Part shown: positions 54,307 through 64,000 of the stretch, one piece after another | Position numbering within the stretch: the stretch's first letter is position 1 | Layout: the number at the start of each line of letters is the position of its first letter | Source: Qipengyuania algicida | GTDB lineage: Bacteria; Pseudomonadota; Alphaproteobacteria; Sphingomonadales; Sphingomonadaceae | Reading direction: 5' to 3' | NCBI RefSeq assembly: GCF_009828025.1 | Contig: NZ_WTYA01000002.1 | Location: 248,001 to 312,000 of the forward strand | Length of the DNA: 64,000 bases | Program-made: the position numbers and the translations under genes | Notes under the pieces: generated by a model | Databases searched by the model: none | What the model was told of the DNA's origin: nothing | Seen by the model: only the letters and a program-made list of their open reading frames with translations

Positions 54307-55524
54307 CTAAATTTTTGGCCTTTCATTTGCGTTGCTCGCAGCCCAACTCGATAGAGTCAAGTACGCCGCATACATAAAGAAACATCCAATACCAAAAATA
54401 AGTAGCAAATCATCGAGATTCAGAAGCCTTGCACCAATTTCGAGCGTAACAACAGTATAAACGAAGTAGGCTAATTGCCATGCGCCAAGAGTTCCGATGC
54501 GATTGGTGAGGACCAGAATGAACGAAACCGGACTCGCTATGACACGCCAGAGCACAGGAAGCAGCACGAGAACAAGAAATGTTCCATCGGTTCTCCATCC
54601 CGGCCCCACCAATGAACGTAGAATCGGGTGTCCAACGGTTGCCGTAGCTGCCATGGTCATGGCAGCCAGAACCGTCATCGCCGCGACAAAACGCCAGAAC
54701 AGCGGCGTCACCGATGAGCCAGCACGCAAGCGATCGCCAGCGTGCTTAATGAAAGTCTGCCCTCCTGCGGTCGCAACCAAGATTAGAGGAGCACCAAGTA
54801 GGCGTTGCACTTGTGCGTAGTCGCCCGCTGAACGGGCGCCATAGGCAGTTGCGATCGCAAGCAATGGCAGTGCGAGCGCAAGAACATTTAGAAGAGCCAT
54901 GGGTGTGGATATAACCGGGTATTGCCACATCCGAATAAGCGCACCAGCACTTTCGCGCCAACCACGACGCAGAGTAATTCCACGAAGAGCAGTCAAACCG
55001 AAGCCCGCCGATACCGCCGCACCGATCGCCATGGAGATCACAAGATTGTGAACCGCCAATAATGCTGCCAGCGCAAAGACCAAAGGCTGTACTACCTTGA
55101 TGGTTGCAAACAGCCAGAACATGCCTAGCCTCGTGCAGAGCCCCGAAGCAATGAAAATTAATCCTTGAAAGAGCCCGATTGCTCCAATCATCGGCAAGTC
55201 TGATGCGGAAAATGGGATATTGACGCTCAAAGGAGTTTTCAGCGCCACCCAAAGTATCGCAATTGCCAACGGGACGACCAGAAAGGGCAGCACCACACAG
55301 GCACGCGCAAATACCGCCACATCGACATCGTCCGCACCACCAAGTGCAAGATCCATTCGCAGTGCAGCAATAGTCCCCACGATACCGGCAACAGCGTAAA
55401 TTACCGAATAGGTGCCAAATTCCGCAGAACCGTAGGCTCGCGCTAGAAGTGGCATCGACACTAGCAGGATAAATTGACCTGCGCCTATCCCAAACATCGA
55501 CAAAAAGAGATCGCGCCTGATCAT
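54307..55524 (-). CDS. Wzx-like polysaccharide flippase
   Basis: The 405-residue protein is almost entirely hydrophobic with about 12 membrane segments (IGAGQFILLVSMPLLARAYG; IYAVAGIVGTIAAL; AAMTVLAAMTMAATATVG). The opening ...AEFGTYSVIYAVAG resembles MOP/PST exporters. It would flip lipid-linked repeat units across the inner membrane. Sequence identity in this family is low, so the call rests on topology and context. Confidence 0.8.
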   Translation of the reverse strand: MIRRDLFLSMFGIGAGQFILLVSMPLLARAYGSAEFGTYSVIYAVAGIVGTIAALRMDLALGGADDVDVAVFARACVVLPFLVVPLAIAILWVALKTPLSVNIPFSASDLPMIGAIGLFQGLIFIASGLCTRLGMFWLFATIKVVQPLVFALAALLAVHNLVISMAIGAAVSAGFGLTALRGITLRRGWRESAGALIRMWQYPVISTPMALLNVLALALPLLAIATAYGARSAGDYAQVQRLLGAPLILVATAGGQTFIKHAGDRLRAGSSVTPLFWRFVAAMTVLAAMTMAATATVGHPILRSLVGPGWRTDGTFLVLVLLPVLWRVIASPVSFILVLTNRIGTLGAWQLAYFVYTVVTLEIGARLLNLDDLLLIFGIGCFFMYAAYLTLSSWAASNANERPKI

Positions 55525-55563
55525 GCGGTAGATTACGCGTAGCCACTCAGGGACACGTGCACG

Positions 55564-56445
55564 TCACCTTGGTTCATGCGCCAATTCGAGCAGATACTGC
55601 CCATATGAACTGTTCTTCATAGCCCGCCCAGAGGCCAACAGTACATTGCGCTCAAGCCAGCCACGCCGGAATGCAATTTCCTCCAAGCATGCGATCTTCA
55701 AACCCTGCCGAGTTTCAACTGTCTGCACGAAGTGTGATGCCTCCAGAAGGCTTTCGTGGGTGCCCGTATCTAACCAGGCGAAGCCTCGTCCAAGCAATTC
55801 AACCTTAAGATCACCACGCTCAAGATAAGCTTGATTAACACTCGTAATTTCAAGCTCGCCCCGCCCGGACGGCTTGACCGCCTTCGCGATCTCAACCACA
55901 TCATTATCATAGAAGTAAAGACCAGTTACCGCAAACTGCGATCGCGGCTCTTGGGGCTTTTCCTCGATTGACATGACGCGCATCGATTTGTCAAATTCGA
56001 CCACACCAAATCTTTCGGGATCGGTCACTCGGTATCCGAATATCGTTGAACCCTTGTCGCGTGCATCTGCACCCTTGAGCAATTCCGTGAGCCCCTGACC
56101 AAAAAATAGATTGTCGCCGAGGATCAGGCAAACTGGGTCTTGACCGATAAACTCTTCGCCCAAAATGAATGCTTGAGCCAAGCCATCGGGGCGCGCCTGA
56201 ATAGCGTACTCGATACAAATCCCGTAATCACGACCGTCTCCAAAAACGCGCCGGAAAATTTCAAGATCTTCCGGTGTAGTAATGATCAGAATTTCGCGTA
56301 TGCCTGCAAGCATAAGGACGGAGAGAGGATAATAGATCAGCGGTTTGTCATAGACGGTCAGCAGCTGCTTTGAGACACCCTTGGTCGCCGGGAACAGCCT
56401 AGTACCGGAACCACCCGCCAAAATTATGCCTTTGCGTCGCGTCAT
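55564..56445 (-). CDS. rfbA: Glucose-1-phosphate thymidylyltransferase
   Basis: RfbA/RmlA makes dTDP-glucose from glucose 1-phosphate and dTTP. The product shows [58 protein letters not shown] and [17 protein letters not shown]. About 293 residues is normal. It feeds dTDP-sugar synthesis, presumably the FdtABC branch; the next enzyme, dTDP-glucose 4,6-dehydratase, is not in the window. The ATG overlaps the wbpE-like stop. Confidence 0.96.
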   Translation of the reverse strand: MTRRKGIILAGGSGTRLFPATKGVSKQLLTVYDKPLIYYPLSVLMLAGIREILIITTPEDLEIFRRVFGDGRDYGICIEYAIQARPDGLAQAFILGEEFIGQDPVCLILGDNLFFGQGLTELLKGADARDKGSTIFGYRVTDPERFGVVEFDKSMRVMSIEEKPQEPRSQFAVTGLYFYDNDVVEIAKAVKPSGRGELEITSVNQAYLERGDLKVELLGRGFAWLDTGTHESLLEASHFVQTVETRQGLKIACLEEIAFRRGWLERNVLLASGRAMKNSSYGQYLLELAHEPR

Positions 56446-57545
56446 TCACCTACTTCCTCTATTGCGATACTCAGAGCATCTATGACACGGTTCTGATCTT
56501 CCCTGCTTAGATCCGCGCCCATCGGCAAGCTCATCACCATACTCGCAACTTCTTCACTGTTCGGAACCCATGCATGGGGGTCGCATTTTTCGTAGGCTGG
56601 CTGCCTATGAAGTGGCCGGGGATAGTGAACCGCAGTGGGAACTCCCATCGCCTGCAGCTTTTCCCGAACGCGATCCCGGTGTTTGATGAAAACGGTATAT
56701 TGCCCCCAAACACATGTTCGATCGGAGCGAACCGTTACTGGACTCACACCGATGCCTGACAGTCGTTCGCTGTAATACTGTCCGAGAAATTGCCTACGCT
56801 CGATTTCCCAATCGAAACGTTCCAACTTTGCAAGCACAACCGCACACTGCAGTGTGTCCATTCGCCCGCCTACGCCAACCCGGGTGTGATAGTAGCGATC
56901 CGACTGTCCATGAGTACGAATCTCACGCATTGCGTGCGCAAGATCGGGGTCGTCAGTGAATATCGCGCCGCCATCGCCATAACATCCCAGAGGTTTGCTT
57001 GGGAAAAAGCTCGTGCAGCCCACAAGCGAGGTGGCACAGCTCCTCCGGCCACGATACAACGCTCCGAAACTTTGAGCGCCGTCTTCGATTACGGGAATAC
57101 CGAGAGGCTGCGCAACGGCAGCGACCTCATCCATATTCGCAATCTGGCCATAGAGACTAACAGGTACAATCGCCTTGGTTTTTGGGCCAATTCGCCGAGC
57201 GATCTGATCGGGATCGATATTGCAGGTGTCAGACTCAACATCGACGAAGATTGGGCGCGCCCCCAACAGAACGATCACTTCTGCGGTCGCCACGAATGTG
57301 AAAGGCGTCGTAATGACTTCATCACCGGGACCAATGCCTAGTGCCATGAGCGAGATAAGAAGTGCCTCAGTCCCGCTCGCAACCGTAATACAGTGATTGG
57401 CGCCGGTGAAATTTGCTAGCCTGCCTTCAAGTTCTACAACTTCTGGCCCCATAATATACTGACCATGGGCGAGTACTTGGTCGATCCTGCTGTGGATAGA
57501 CGTTCTTAGGGCGTCATACTGGCTGTGCAGATCGATGAAACGCAT
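56442..57545 (-). CDS. wbpE: WbpE-like UDP-sugar 3-aminotransferase
   Basis: This DegT-family PLP enzyme shows [50 protein letters not shown] and [16 protein letters not shown] with the PLP lysine. In WbpE/WlbC systems it aminates UDP-3-keto-GlcNAcA to UDP-GlcNAc3NA. The ATG at 57545 overlaps the wbpD-like stop. It is a second, distinct 3-aminotransferase in this locus. Confidence 0.9.
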   Translation of the reverse strand: MRFIDLHSQYDALRTSIHSRIDQVLAHGQYIMGPEVVELEGRLANFTGANHCITVASGTEALLISLMALGIGPGDEVITTPFTFVATAEVIVLLGARPIFVDVESDTCNIDPDQIARRIGPKTKAIVPVSLYGQIANMDEVAAVAQPLGIPVIEDGAQSFGALYRGRRSCATSLVGCTSFFPSKPLGCYGDGGAIFTDDPDLAHAMREIRTHGQSDRYYHTRVGVGGRMDTLQCAVVLAKLERFDWEIERRQFLGQYYSERLSGIGVSPVTVRSDRTCVWGQYTVFIKHRDRVREKLQAMGVPTAVHYPRPLHRQPAYEKCDPHAWVPNSEEVASMVMSLPMGADLSREDQNRVIDALSIAIEEVGE

Positions 57546-58132
57546 CAAGAGGGATCCTCCACAATTCGGCCACCATTAAGGCGATAGGCTTCACCGGTTG
57601 CAGGGCAACGCGCCAATGCACATCCGTCAAGCGGGAGATCAAGCCGTTCACCAAATCGGCTCATCCAACCGATTTGTCGCGCCGGCACCCCAACAACAAG
57701 GGCGTAAGGTACGACATCTGTCGTTACGACCGCGCCTGCTCCAACGAAAGCATAGCGACCAATTGTTGTCCCACAAACGATGGTGCAGTTTGCACCCAAT
57801 GTCGCCCCTCGTTCAACCAATGTCGTACGATATTCCGTCTTGCGACTGACTTCTGAGCGCGGATTGTAAACGTTGGTGAAAACCATTGACGGCCCACAAA
57901 ATACGTCGTCCTCAAGCGTTACGGCGTCATAGACACTAACGTTGTTCTGGATCCGAACTCGATTTCCAATCATCACGTTATTGGCTACAAAAACACCTTG
58001 GCCGAGCGAAGAGTCGGTGCCGATGCGAGCTCCACTGCACACATGCGTCCAATGCCAGACGCGCGTGCCTCGGCCGATCGTCGCGCCAGGGTCAACAACT
58101 GCTGTTGGGTGAATCAGTTCTTCTGGCATCAC
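57545..58132 (-). CDS. wbpD: WbpD-like UDP-sugar 3-N-acetyltransferase
   Basis: The ~195-residue left-handed beta-helix enzyme ([76 protein letters not shown]) closely resembles WbpD/WlbB, which acetylates the 3-amino group of UDP-GlcNAc3NA. GTG 58132 and ATG 58129 are adjacent possible starts. It sits between wbpE- and wbpB-like genes. Confidence 0.9.
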   Translation of the reverse strand: MMPEELIHPTAVVDPGATIGRGTRVWHWTHVCSGARIGTDSSLGQGVFVANNVMIGNRVRIQNNVSVYDAVTLEDDVFCGPSMVFTNVYNPRSEVSRKTEYRTTLVERGATLGANCTIVCGTTIGRYAFVGAGAVVTTDVVPYALVVGVPARQIGWMSRFGERLDLPLDGCALARCPATGEAYRLNGGRIVEDPS

Positions 58133-58142
58133 AATGATCGGA

Positions 58143-59213
58143 TCATCGCTCTAGTGGCAGGGAAACGGTCACACCGTCTCTTGCGCTACGGTAGGCGGCC
58201 ACGAGCAGCTCTAGCGACTTGAGCCCTTCTCTTCCATCAGTATGGGGCAAGTCTTTGCCACGCAAAGTATCGACAACATTCTGATAATAGAGAGGATGGC
58301 CAAAGCCATATACCGAAGTAGTTGCGTAAGAAGCATTTTGAACTTGCTCATCATAGTCACGTTCGTCAGCAAACGCCCAGTGCTGCACGTCGTTTACCGC
58401 AAGTCCGCCTACGCGCACCGTGCCTGTCTCGCCCACTACTGTAATGCTTCCCTCCAAGTTCTTTGGATAGGTCAACATGGTCACGGCCATGGAACCCAGC
58501 GCTCCACTGCGCCAGTGCACATTTAGGACGCCAGTGTCCTCGGATTCGATCTTTCGAGTTGTCGACATCATAGCCTGAACCTTGTCAACTGGCCCAAAGA
58601 GCCATTCGAACAGGTCCACGTAGTGGCTAGCCTGATTCATGAAGGCACCACCATCAAATTCCCAGGTGCCGCGCCAGTCCGCTTGATCATAGTAAGCCTG
58701 GTCCCTCGCCCATAAGACATTAACATGGACCAAGTGAATTCGGCCAAATCGCCCATCATCAATTGCCCTTTTAAGCAATTGCAAGGTCGCGTTGCGGCGG
58801 TTCTGTTTGACGACGAAAAGGTATACTCCCGCTCGGTCGCAAGCGCCAACCATATTCAAGCCATCTCGCCAACGAGTGGCCATTGGTTTTTCGGTCACCA
58901 CATGCGCGCCATGGCGCGCTACAGCAATCGTATGGGCAGGATGCAAACCACTAGGTGTACACAGCGAAACCACGTCAGGCTTGCATTGCTCGAGCATAAG
59001 CTCAAGATCGGTGAAAGCGATACAGCCATACTTGTCGGCCGCCTCTTGCGCCAGATCCTGCATCACGTCGCAGACAGCGACGATTTCGAAATCCTCCGGA
59101 TAAGCCTCGATCGCTCCGAAATGATTTTTGGAAATACGCCCGCAGCCGATCACAGCGATACGGATCTTGCGTCCGACAATCGCAAGTGGCCTTCCATTCA
59201 TTCCAGTCAGCAT
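58143..59213 (-). CDS. wbpB: WbpB/WlbA-like UDP-GlcNAcA 3-dehydrogenase
   Basis: The Gfo/Idh/MocA oxidoreductase shows [20 protein letters not shown] (NAD site), [46 protein letters not shown] and [20 protein letters not shown], which match WbpB/WlbA. It oxidises C3 of UDP-GlcNAcA. GAGGGG precedes the ATG at 59213 by 6 bases. Nine bases separate it from the dehydrogenase gene upstream. Confidence 0.92.
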   Translation of the reverse strand: MLTGMNGRPLAIVGRKIRIAVIGCGRISKNHFGAIEAYPEDFEIVAVCDVMQDLAQEAADKYGCIAFTDLELMLEQCKPDVVSLCTPSGLHPAHTIAVARHGAHVVTEKPMATRWRDGLNMVGACDRAGVYLFVVKQNRRNATLQLLKRAIDDGRFGRIHLVHVNVLWARDQAYYDQADWRGTWEFDGGAFMNQASHYVDLFEWLFGPVDKVQAMMSTTRKIESEDTGVLNVHWRSGALGSMAVTMLTYPKNLEGSITVVGETGTVRVGGLAVNDVQHWAFADERDYDEQVQNASYATTSVYGFGHPLYYQNVVDTLRGKDLPHTDGREGLKSLELLVAAYRSARDGVTVSLPLER

Positions 59214-59222
59214 TGCTGCCCC

Positions 59223-60518
59223 TCAAAGTCTAAATACATTGAAGCCCGCCTCGGCCAACAAGTGCCTGTTATAAAGCGATTTTACGTCGGCCAAAACTGC
59301 ACCATCCCCGGGACATATCTCCCTCAATTGTGAAGGTGACATGCTGCGATATTCATTGTGCCCGACAGCGACGACAAGCGCGTCCACCGGCTCGGCTGCG
59401 CTGATGCTGCCTAACCGAAGGCCGGTCTCACGGTAAAGCTCATCCGAATCACACCACGGGTCAACGACTACCGTTTCTACGTTCCAGCGATGCAGCTCGG
59501 CAATCAGATCGACTACCTTACTGTTCCTAATATCCGGGCAATTCTCTTTGAAAGTAACTCCAAGGATCCCAACTCGATTACCTAGTATCGGCTGCTTATG
59601 AGACAACATCATCTGCACAACCTTACGCGCTACATAGCGCGCCATATTGTCGTTGATGCGGCGACCTGCGAGAATGACTTGCGGATGGTAACCCATTTCC
59701 TCAGCTTTATGCGTGAGGTAGTATGGATCAACCCCGATACAATGCCCGCCAACCATACCAGGACGATAAGGAAGGAAATTCCACTTACTGCCAGCCGCCT
59801 CGAGGACCTCAATCGTATCAATTCCGAGACGTTCGAATATGACAGACAACTCATTTACGAATGCAATATTCAAGTCTCGCTGGGCATTCTCGATGACCTT
59901 TGCAGCCTCCGCCACGCGAATTGCAGAAGCTGGGTAGGTCCCTGCTAATATTATTGAAGAATAAAGATTATCAATTATTTTGGCGACTTCAGGTGTCGAT
60001 CCGCTCGTTATCTTTTTAATCCTGGTCAGAGTATTAATCTTGTCTCCAGGGTTGACTCTTTCCGGGCTATATCCACAAAAAAAATCTTTATTGTATTGAA
60101 GACCCGAGATTGCCTCAAGGACAGGGACACATTGTTCTTCAGTACACCCGGGATAGACCGTGGATTCATAAATCACGATATCGCCAGCCTTGAGTACGCT
60201 TGCGACCGTTTCGGTAGCCTTTAATAGCGGCCTAAGGTCAGGTCGATTAGCACCATCAATCGGCGTCGGAACGGTCACTATCAAGATTGAGCATTGCTCA
60301 AGGTCAGCAGCATCTGCAGAAAAGCTCAAAAAGCGGGCGCCCGCAAGAGATGCGCCCGCAACTTCTCGCGTCACGTCGTAACCGCTTTCAAGCTGAGCAA
60401 CACGCTCGCGATTTGTGTCGAAACCGACAACTTCCCGGCTTCTTCCAAACTCTACCGCGAGTGGTAGTCCGACATACCCCAAGCCAACGACACCGACCCT
60501 CGCATCCTCAAGCGTCAC
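59223..60518 (-). CDS. wbpA: UDP-N-acetylglucosamine 6-dehydrogenase (WbpA-like)
   Basis: The 431-residue enzyme has VGVVGLGYVGLPLAVEFGRS (NAD site), ESTVYPGCTEEQCVPVLEAI, GYSPERVNPGDK, GGHCIGVDPYYLTHKAEEMG with the catalytic cysteine, and LGVTFKENCPDIRNSKV, as in the WbpA/WbpO/TviB group that oxidises UDP-HexNAc to the uronate. GTG 60518 is chosen because GGAGGG lies 7 bases ahead; the ATG-started frame adds about 33 unfamiliar residues. It supplies the WbpB-D-E steps. Confidence 0.9.
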   Translation of the reverse strand: MTLEDARVGVVGLGYVGLPLAVEFGRSREVVGFDTNRERVAQLESGYDVTREVAGASLAGARFLSFSADAADLEQCSILIVTVPTPIDGANRPDLRPLLKATETVASVLKAGDIVIYESTVYPGCTEEQCVPVLEAISGLQYNKDFFCGYSPERVNPGDKINTLTRIKKITSGSTPEVAKIIDNLYSSIILAGTYPASAIRVAEAAKVIENAQRDLNIAFVNELSVIFERLGIDTIEVLEAAGSKWNFLPYRPGMVGGHCIGVDPYYLTHKAEEMGYHPQVILAGRRINDNMARYVARKVVQMMLSHKQPILGNRVGILGVTFKENCPDIRNSKVVDLIAELHRWNVETVVVDPWCDSDELYRETGLRLGSISAAEPVDALVVAVGHNEYRSMSPSQLREICPGDGAVLADVKSLYNRHLLAEAGFNVFRL

Positions 60519-60695
60519 AACCGCGCCCTCCAAATATCCGCAATACATTGCCTCGACCCGCGATCGCTTCGAGAGCAAACTACTGACCTTATAAATACAT
60601 TGAAAATCTTGCCGCAAAGAGCCGCCTTGGAGCGCCCTCTATCAGCAGGAAATTGTTTGCGCAACGCAACCGCGGTGACGGGTCAACTAACCACT

Positions 60696-62048
60696 TCATC
60701 TTGAAATCTCTACGAGTGAATTTCCCCCTCGTAGATCTGTGATCCGATTGTACTCCAATTGCGCGCCAACTAGGCGTCGCAACTCTAGTCCATTTTTGCC
60801 GCCACCAAGATCGTTCCGCACTATTGCCGCACCGGACACGTAATTCGGCGGCACCCCAACGACTCGAACGCAGTTTCGCCAAGATGCCTCTCCGGAAGCC
60901 GAAACGGTATTCCCGACAATTCGAATGTTCGACGCTCGACCAGATTGGGCATAAATACAAATGGCATCCTGCAGCTCTGAAGAATGACTGGCAGCAATAA
61001 TTTCATTATCAATAAATTCCGTGCCAGATATACTATCTTTATAATCCCCTTGAAAAGATGCGTAAATTCCAGCTTGCATCACATTGCTAAATTTGCAGTT
61101 TCTAACTATATTATCTTTCCCATTGTAAATAGAAACTCCGCCCTTTATTCTATTTCCGCTCAACTTTTCGACTATGTTCCTTGAACCTACTAAGCGAACA
61201 ATGTCAGTTTGGACTGCATCATGAACCAAATTATCGGTGATCAATGCATCGCTCGCATAGAGATAAGCTAATTTTTCATGCACATCTGCGATGTTTTTTT
61301 CAATAACATCTCCGGTTGTTTCGCCATGAAGGCCGCCGGCAAAATAGCCAGAAATCAATCTTCTACCTAAGTCATCTCGCTCAAATCGATTCCCAACAAT
61401 ATGATGTCCGCCTCCACCTGTTGCGCGGATGCCGAAAAGGGCTGTGTTGCCTCTGATATAATCCCTGATGCCGCCGCGCCACGTCGCGCTGATTGCCGCA
61501 TTTCGGCAGTTCCACAAGTGGATGCCGATTTTCGGCACATTTTGGACCAAAGGGCCTGAGAAACAGAACCGGTCGCCCGTCACAAATATCAAGCCGGGAT
61601 GACTTATGTCTGCTTTTAAATTTCGTGAATCTGACGCCCCAGGCCCGCTGATGAAACCATTGCCCACAATCGCAACATCATCCCCTTCGACCCGAAAGAG
61701 GTAAGGTGGATTTTCACGTACTTCGCCATGAGTGGCCCTGATCCCTCCATTCAATATGATGCGCATTTTGCGCTGTATTGCCAGCGCCTCAGTTAGCCCT
61801 CCGGACGTGTCGATTGCAAACACTCCACCTTCGGACGCCGGGACAACAAGCGCGCCCCCAGTTGGAACCTTATCTATTGCAGCCAAAAATGCAGAACGGT
61901 TGTGAACAGGATCAGCCGTGACGCTCGCACCGAAATCAGTCACACTTAATTCAGTGCCAGCACAAGCAGCTTGACCCGTAATAAAAGCGCCACAAACAAT
62001 CGATGAGCTTGTCCAGGCGAGCGCCTTACGACGATCGATTTGTATCAT
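60696..62048 (-). CDS. Exported right-handed beta-helix protein
   Basis: The N-terminus MIQIDRRKALAWTSSSIVCG has twin arginines followed by a hydrophobic stretch, so Tat export is possible. From residue ~35 the protein shows a pectate-lyase-like start (VTDFGASVTADPVHNRSAFL) and many beta-helix coils (IVGNGFISGPGASD; NIVRNCKFSNVMQAGIYASF; IRIVGNTVSASG). Such proteins bind or cleave polysaccharides. Inside this locus it may be a lyase or modifying factor for the polymer. The start overlaps the preceding stop by 4 bases. Confidence 0.8.
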   Translation of the reverse strand: MIQIDRRKALAWTSSSIVCGAFITGQAACAGTELSVTDFGASVTADPVHNRSAFLAAIDKVPTGGALVVPASEGGVFAIDTSGGLTEALAIQRKMRIILNGGIRATHGEVRENPPYLFRVEGDDVAIVGNGFISGPGASDSRNLKADISHPGLIFVTGDRFCFSGPLVQNVPKIGIHLWNCRNAAISATWRGGIRDYIRGNTALFGIRATGGGGHHIVGNRFERDDLGRRLISGYFAGGLHGETTGDVIEKNIADVHEKLAYLYASDALITDNLVHDAVQTDIVRLVGSRNIVEKLSGNRIKGGVSIYNGKDNIVRNCKFSNVMQAGIYASFQGDYKDSISGTEFIDNEIIAASHSSELQDAICIYAQSGRASNIRIVGNTVSASGEASWRNCVRVVGVPPNYVSGAAIVRNDLGGGKNGLELRRLVGAQLEYNRITDLRGGNSLVEISR

Positions 62049-64000
62049 TCTACCTCATAACGCTCGGGTTGTGCCGTTTGCCGCACCGCCCGACCCTCGG
62101 AGCGCGGCTGAGTGACCATGTGCACGAGATCAATCACGCCCGATGATCGGAACTCTGGCACAGCACGCTTGAGCAGTTCGTGAATGGCATGGGTATCAAA
62201 GCGCTCTAATGCGCCCTCAAGACCGAGCATAACCGCTGAAAATTCACTCATGCTCATGTGAGCTTCGCGCGACTTAAGGATCAGTGGGTGGCGGGTTTCG
62301 ATCGGATCATCGCCAATCAACAGCTCCTCGTGGAGCTTCTCTCCAGGCCGTAAGCCAACGATCGTGACCTCAATATCCCCATCCGGATTATTGTCGTCCT
62401 TTACCGTCGAGCCCGACAGCTCAATCATTTTGTAAGCAAGGTCAGCGACGCGAACTGGCTCACCCATGTCCAGCAGAAACACTTCCCCGCCTTCAGCCAT
62501 TGCACCAGCCTGAATGACCAGCTGCGCCGCCTCAGGAATTGTCATGAAGTAGCGCGTCACCTCAGGATGCGTAATTGTCAGAGGGCCACCGCGCGAGATC
62601 TGCGAACGAAACAATGGGACGACCGAGCCGCTGGACCCAAGCACATTGCCGAAGCGAACCATGGAAAAGCGTGTTTCATTAGATTCTTCTGCGAGCGCCT
62701 GAAGTGAAAGTTCCGCAAGGCGTTTGGTCGCCCCCATCACATTCGTTGGCCTAACTGCCTTGTCTGTCGATATGAGCACGAAATTTTCTACCCCTGCCGA
62801 ACATGCAGCGAGCGCGGTGCGATAGGTACCGAAAACGTTATTCCAGACACCTTCCGCGATGTTCTCCTCGACCAGAGGTACGTGCTTGTATGCCGCGGCG
62901 TGGTATAGCGTATCTGGCCGCCAAGCATCGAGGATTGTCGCCAAACGGGAGGCGTCGCGCACCGATCCAAGGAGGGGGACAAGGGTCGTTCGCAAGCAGG
63001 TTTCGATTGCCTTGAGTTCTCTGTCGATCGCGTATAGGGAATATTCATTCTGCTCGAATAATATCAAAGTACGAGGACCCGTTCGCAGGATCTGACGACA
63101 AAGCTCGCTCCCTATAGAACCGCCTGCCCCCGTCACCATAACAACTTTGTCTCGAATATGGCGCGCGAACAACGCTTCGTCTGGCTCAACAGGATCCCGC
63201 CCCAGTAGGTCCTCGATATCCAAGGGTCGCAACGCATTAACTTCCACACGACCGTTTGCGAGATCCATCAAACCCGGGACCGTTCGCACATTGACGTTCA
63301 ACTTTCGAAGTTGGTCAAGTATCTCTCCGCGTCGCTTTCGGCTTGCAGATGGCATCGCAAGCAGGATGTCGGAAATGCCCCGCTTTTCAACAATCTTTGG
63401 AAGTAGGGACGGGCTGTAGATGTGTTTTCCGTTGAGGACTGACCGTTGCAACAATCGATCGTCATCGACAAACCCCTGCAAATCCATCTCCCGGCTGCCA
63501 ATAACCGCAGAGGCTAGTTGCCGCCCAGAGGCGCCGGCCCCGTAAATAAGCACTCTCGTGCGATTACTTCGAACCTGCATATTGCCGAGAACCGAGCCCA
63601 GTGCAATCCGACTTATTGAAAGAGCAAGAAAATACAATAGCGGCTGAATCAAGCCCACTGTTCTGGGAACACCATGCACGCCGAGCAGCAGGAAAACTGC
63701 AGAATAAAACATCGCGTAAACGAAGCATGCTCGGGCAATTCCGACTAGAGCCTCAAGGCCTATGTGTCGGAATAAGGCCCTGTATAGGCCAAATAACCAA
63801 AATATTGGAAGTGCAGATAATGATAGAAGTGCGGCAATCCACTGACTGCCATAAAGATAGTTCCAAGCACCAAGACGAAGGTAGAATGCCAGCCACACTG
63901 CCGCTAGTGCGAGGCAGGCATCAATCAGAATCACAATTATCCGCTTGGCAGATCGTGGAAGCCCCAGAGAATCATGAATAATTCGCCGGGCTTGGTCTTG
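62045..64000 (-). CDS. WbpM/CapD-type nucleotide-sugar 4,6-dehydratase, 5' end cut by the window edge
   Basis: The reading frame stays open from the GTG at 63934 to the right edge and adds ARRIIHDSLGLPRSAKRIIV, which looks like native N-terminal sequence, so the gene begins outside. Membrane helices come first (ACLALAAVWLAFYLRLG onward), then a CoA-binding-like domain (VLIYGAGASGRQLASAV) and the SDR dehydratase domain (VVMVTGAGGSIGSELCRQIL; LYHAAAYKHVPLVEENIAEG; LISTDKAVRPTNVMGATKR). It acts on UDP-GlcNAc or a related sugar at the inner membrane. Confidence 0.92.
   Translation of the reverse strand, partial: QDQARRIIHDSLGLPRSAKRIIVILIDACLALAAVWLAFYLRLGAWNYLYGSQWIAALLSLSALPIFWLFGLYRALFRHIGLEALVGIARACFVYAMFYSAVFLLLGVHGVPRTVGLIQPLLYFLALSISRIALGSVLGNMQVRSNRTRVLIYGAGASGRQLASAVIGSREMDLQGFVDDDRLLQRSVLNGKHIYSPSLLPKIVEKRGISDILLAMPSASRKRRGEILDQLRKLNVNVRTVPGLMDLANGRVEVNALRPLDIEDLLGRDPVEPDEALFARHIRDKVVMVTGAGGSIGSELCRQILRTGPRTLILFEQNEYSLYAIDRELKAIETCLRTTLVPLLGSVRDASRLATILDAWRPDTLYHAAAYKHVPLVEENIAEGVWNNVFGTYRTALAACSAGVENFVLISTDKAVRPTNVMGATKRLAELSLQALAEESNETRFSMVRFGNVLGSSGSVVPLFRSQISRGGPLTITHPEVTRYFMTIPEAAQLVIQAGAMAEGGEVFLLDMGEPVRVADLAYKMIELSGSTVKDDNNPDGDIEVTIVGLRPGEKLHEELLIGDDPIETRHPLILKSREAHMSMSEFSAVMLGLEGALERFDTHAIHELLKRAVPEFRSSGVIDLVHMVTQPRSEGRAVRQTAQPERYEVE

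Overview
The window is chromosomal DNA from an alphaproteobacterium, most likely a sphingomonad of the Erythrobacteraceae type. The grounds are high-GC codon use in the core genes, a SciP (DUF1153) cell-cycle regulator, a DUF3035 lipoprotein directly after lspA, and the general style of the housekeeping neighbours. I ran no database search; family assignments come from recognising motifs and sequence patterns.

Bases 1-10,346 are an accessory, phage-derived region. It holds the 3' part of a primase/helicase gene, a DUF5681 protein, a small serine recombinase, a terminase large subunit, and a translationally coupled chain of small phage genes that includes a T7 gp14-like internal virion protein. 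Several exported or membrane proteins of unknown function lie among them. No portal, capsid, tail, lysis or tyrosine-integrase gene is visible, so this looks like a reduced prophage or satellite-like element. It ends at the 3' end of an intact tRNA-Thr(GGT) gene at 10,347-10,421, a classical integration site.

Bases 10,500-42,500 are core genome: glycolysis and one-carbon/purine genes (gpmA, purE, purK, folA, ribF, most with 4-base stop/start overlaps), ileS-lspA-DUF3035, a CNNM/CBS membrane protein, an OmpA-like lipoprotein, an inositol-phosphatase-family enzyme, sucC, etfBA, a DUF445 protein coupled to an RND efflux pump, GlsB-like protein, sciP with a coupled upstream small gene, mnmA, an SPFH protein, a beta-lactamase-fold lipoprotein, pdxH-CDF-phzF, a CbpA-like DnaJ protein, a BrkB/YihY membrane protein and fabI. 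The oddest point is a lower-GC block inside the editing domain of ileS.

Bases 42,500-64,000 are a polysaccharide locus, all on the minus strand and richer in A+T. It contains a WbpM/CapD-type dehydratase (cut by the right edge), a beta-helix protein, a WbpA-B-D-E-like set for a UDP-2,3-diacetamido-uronic acid, rfbA, a Wzx-like flippase, two glycosyltransferases, a Wzy-like polymerase, an FdtA/FdtB/FdtC-like set for a dTDP-3-acetamido-deoxyhexose, a GNAT acetyltransferase, and Wza/Wzc export proteins followed by three exported proteins of unknown role. Together these suggest a Wzx/Wzy-dependent surface polysaccharide carrying at least two different 3-amino sugars. No rmlB, initiating transferase or further glycosyltransferase is visible in the window.
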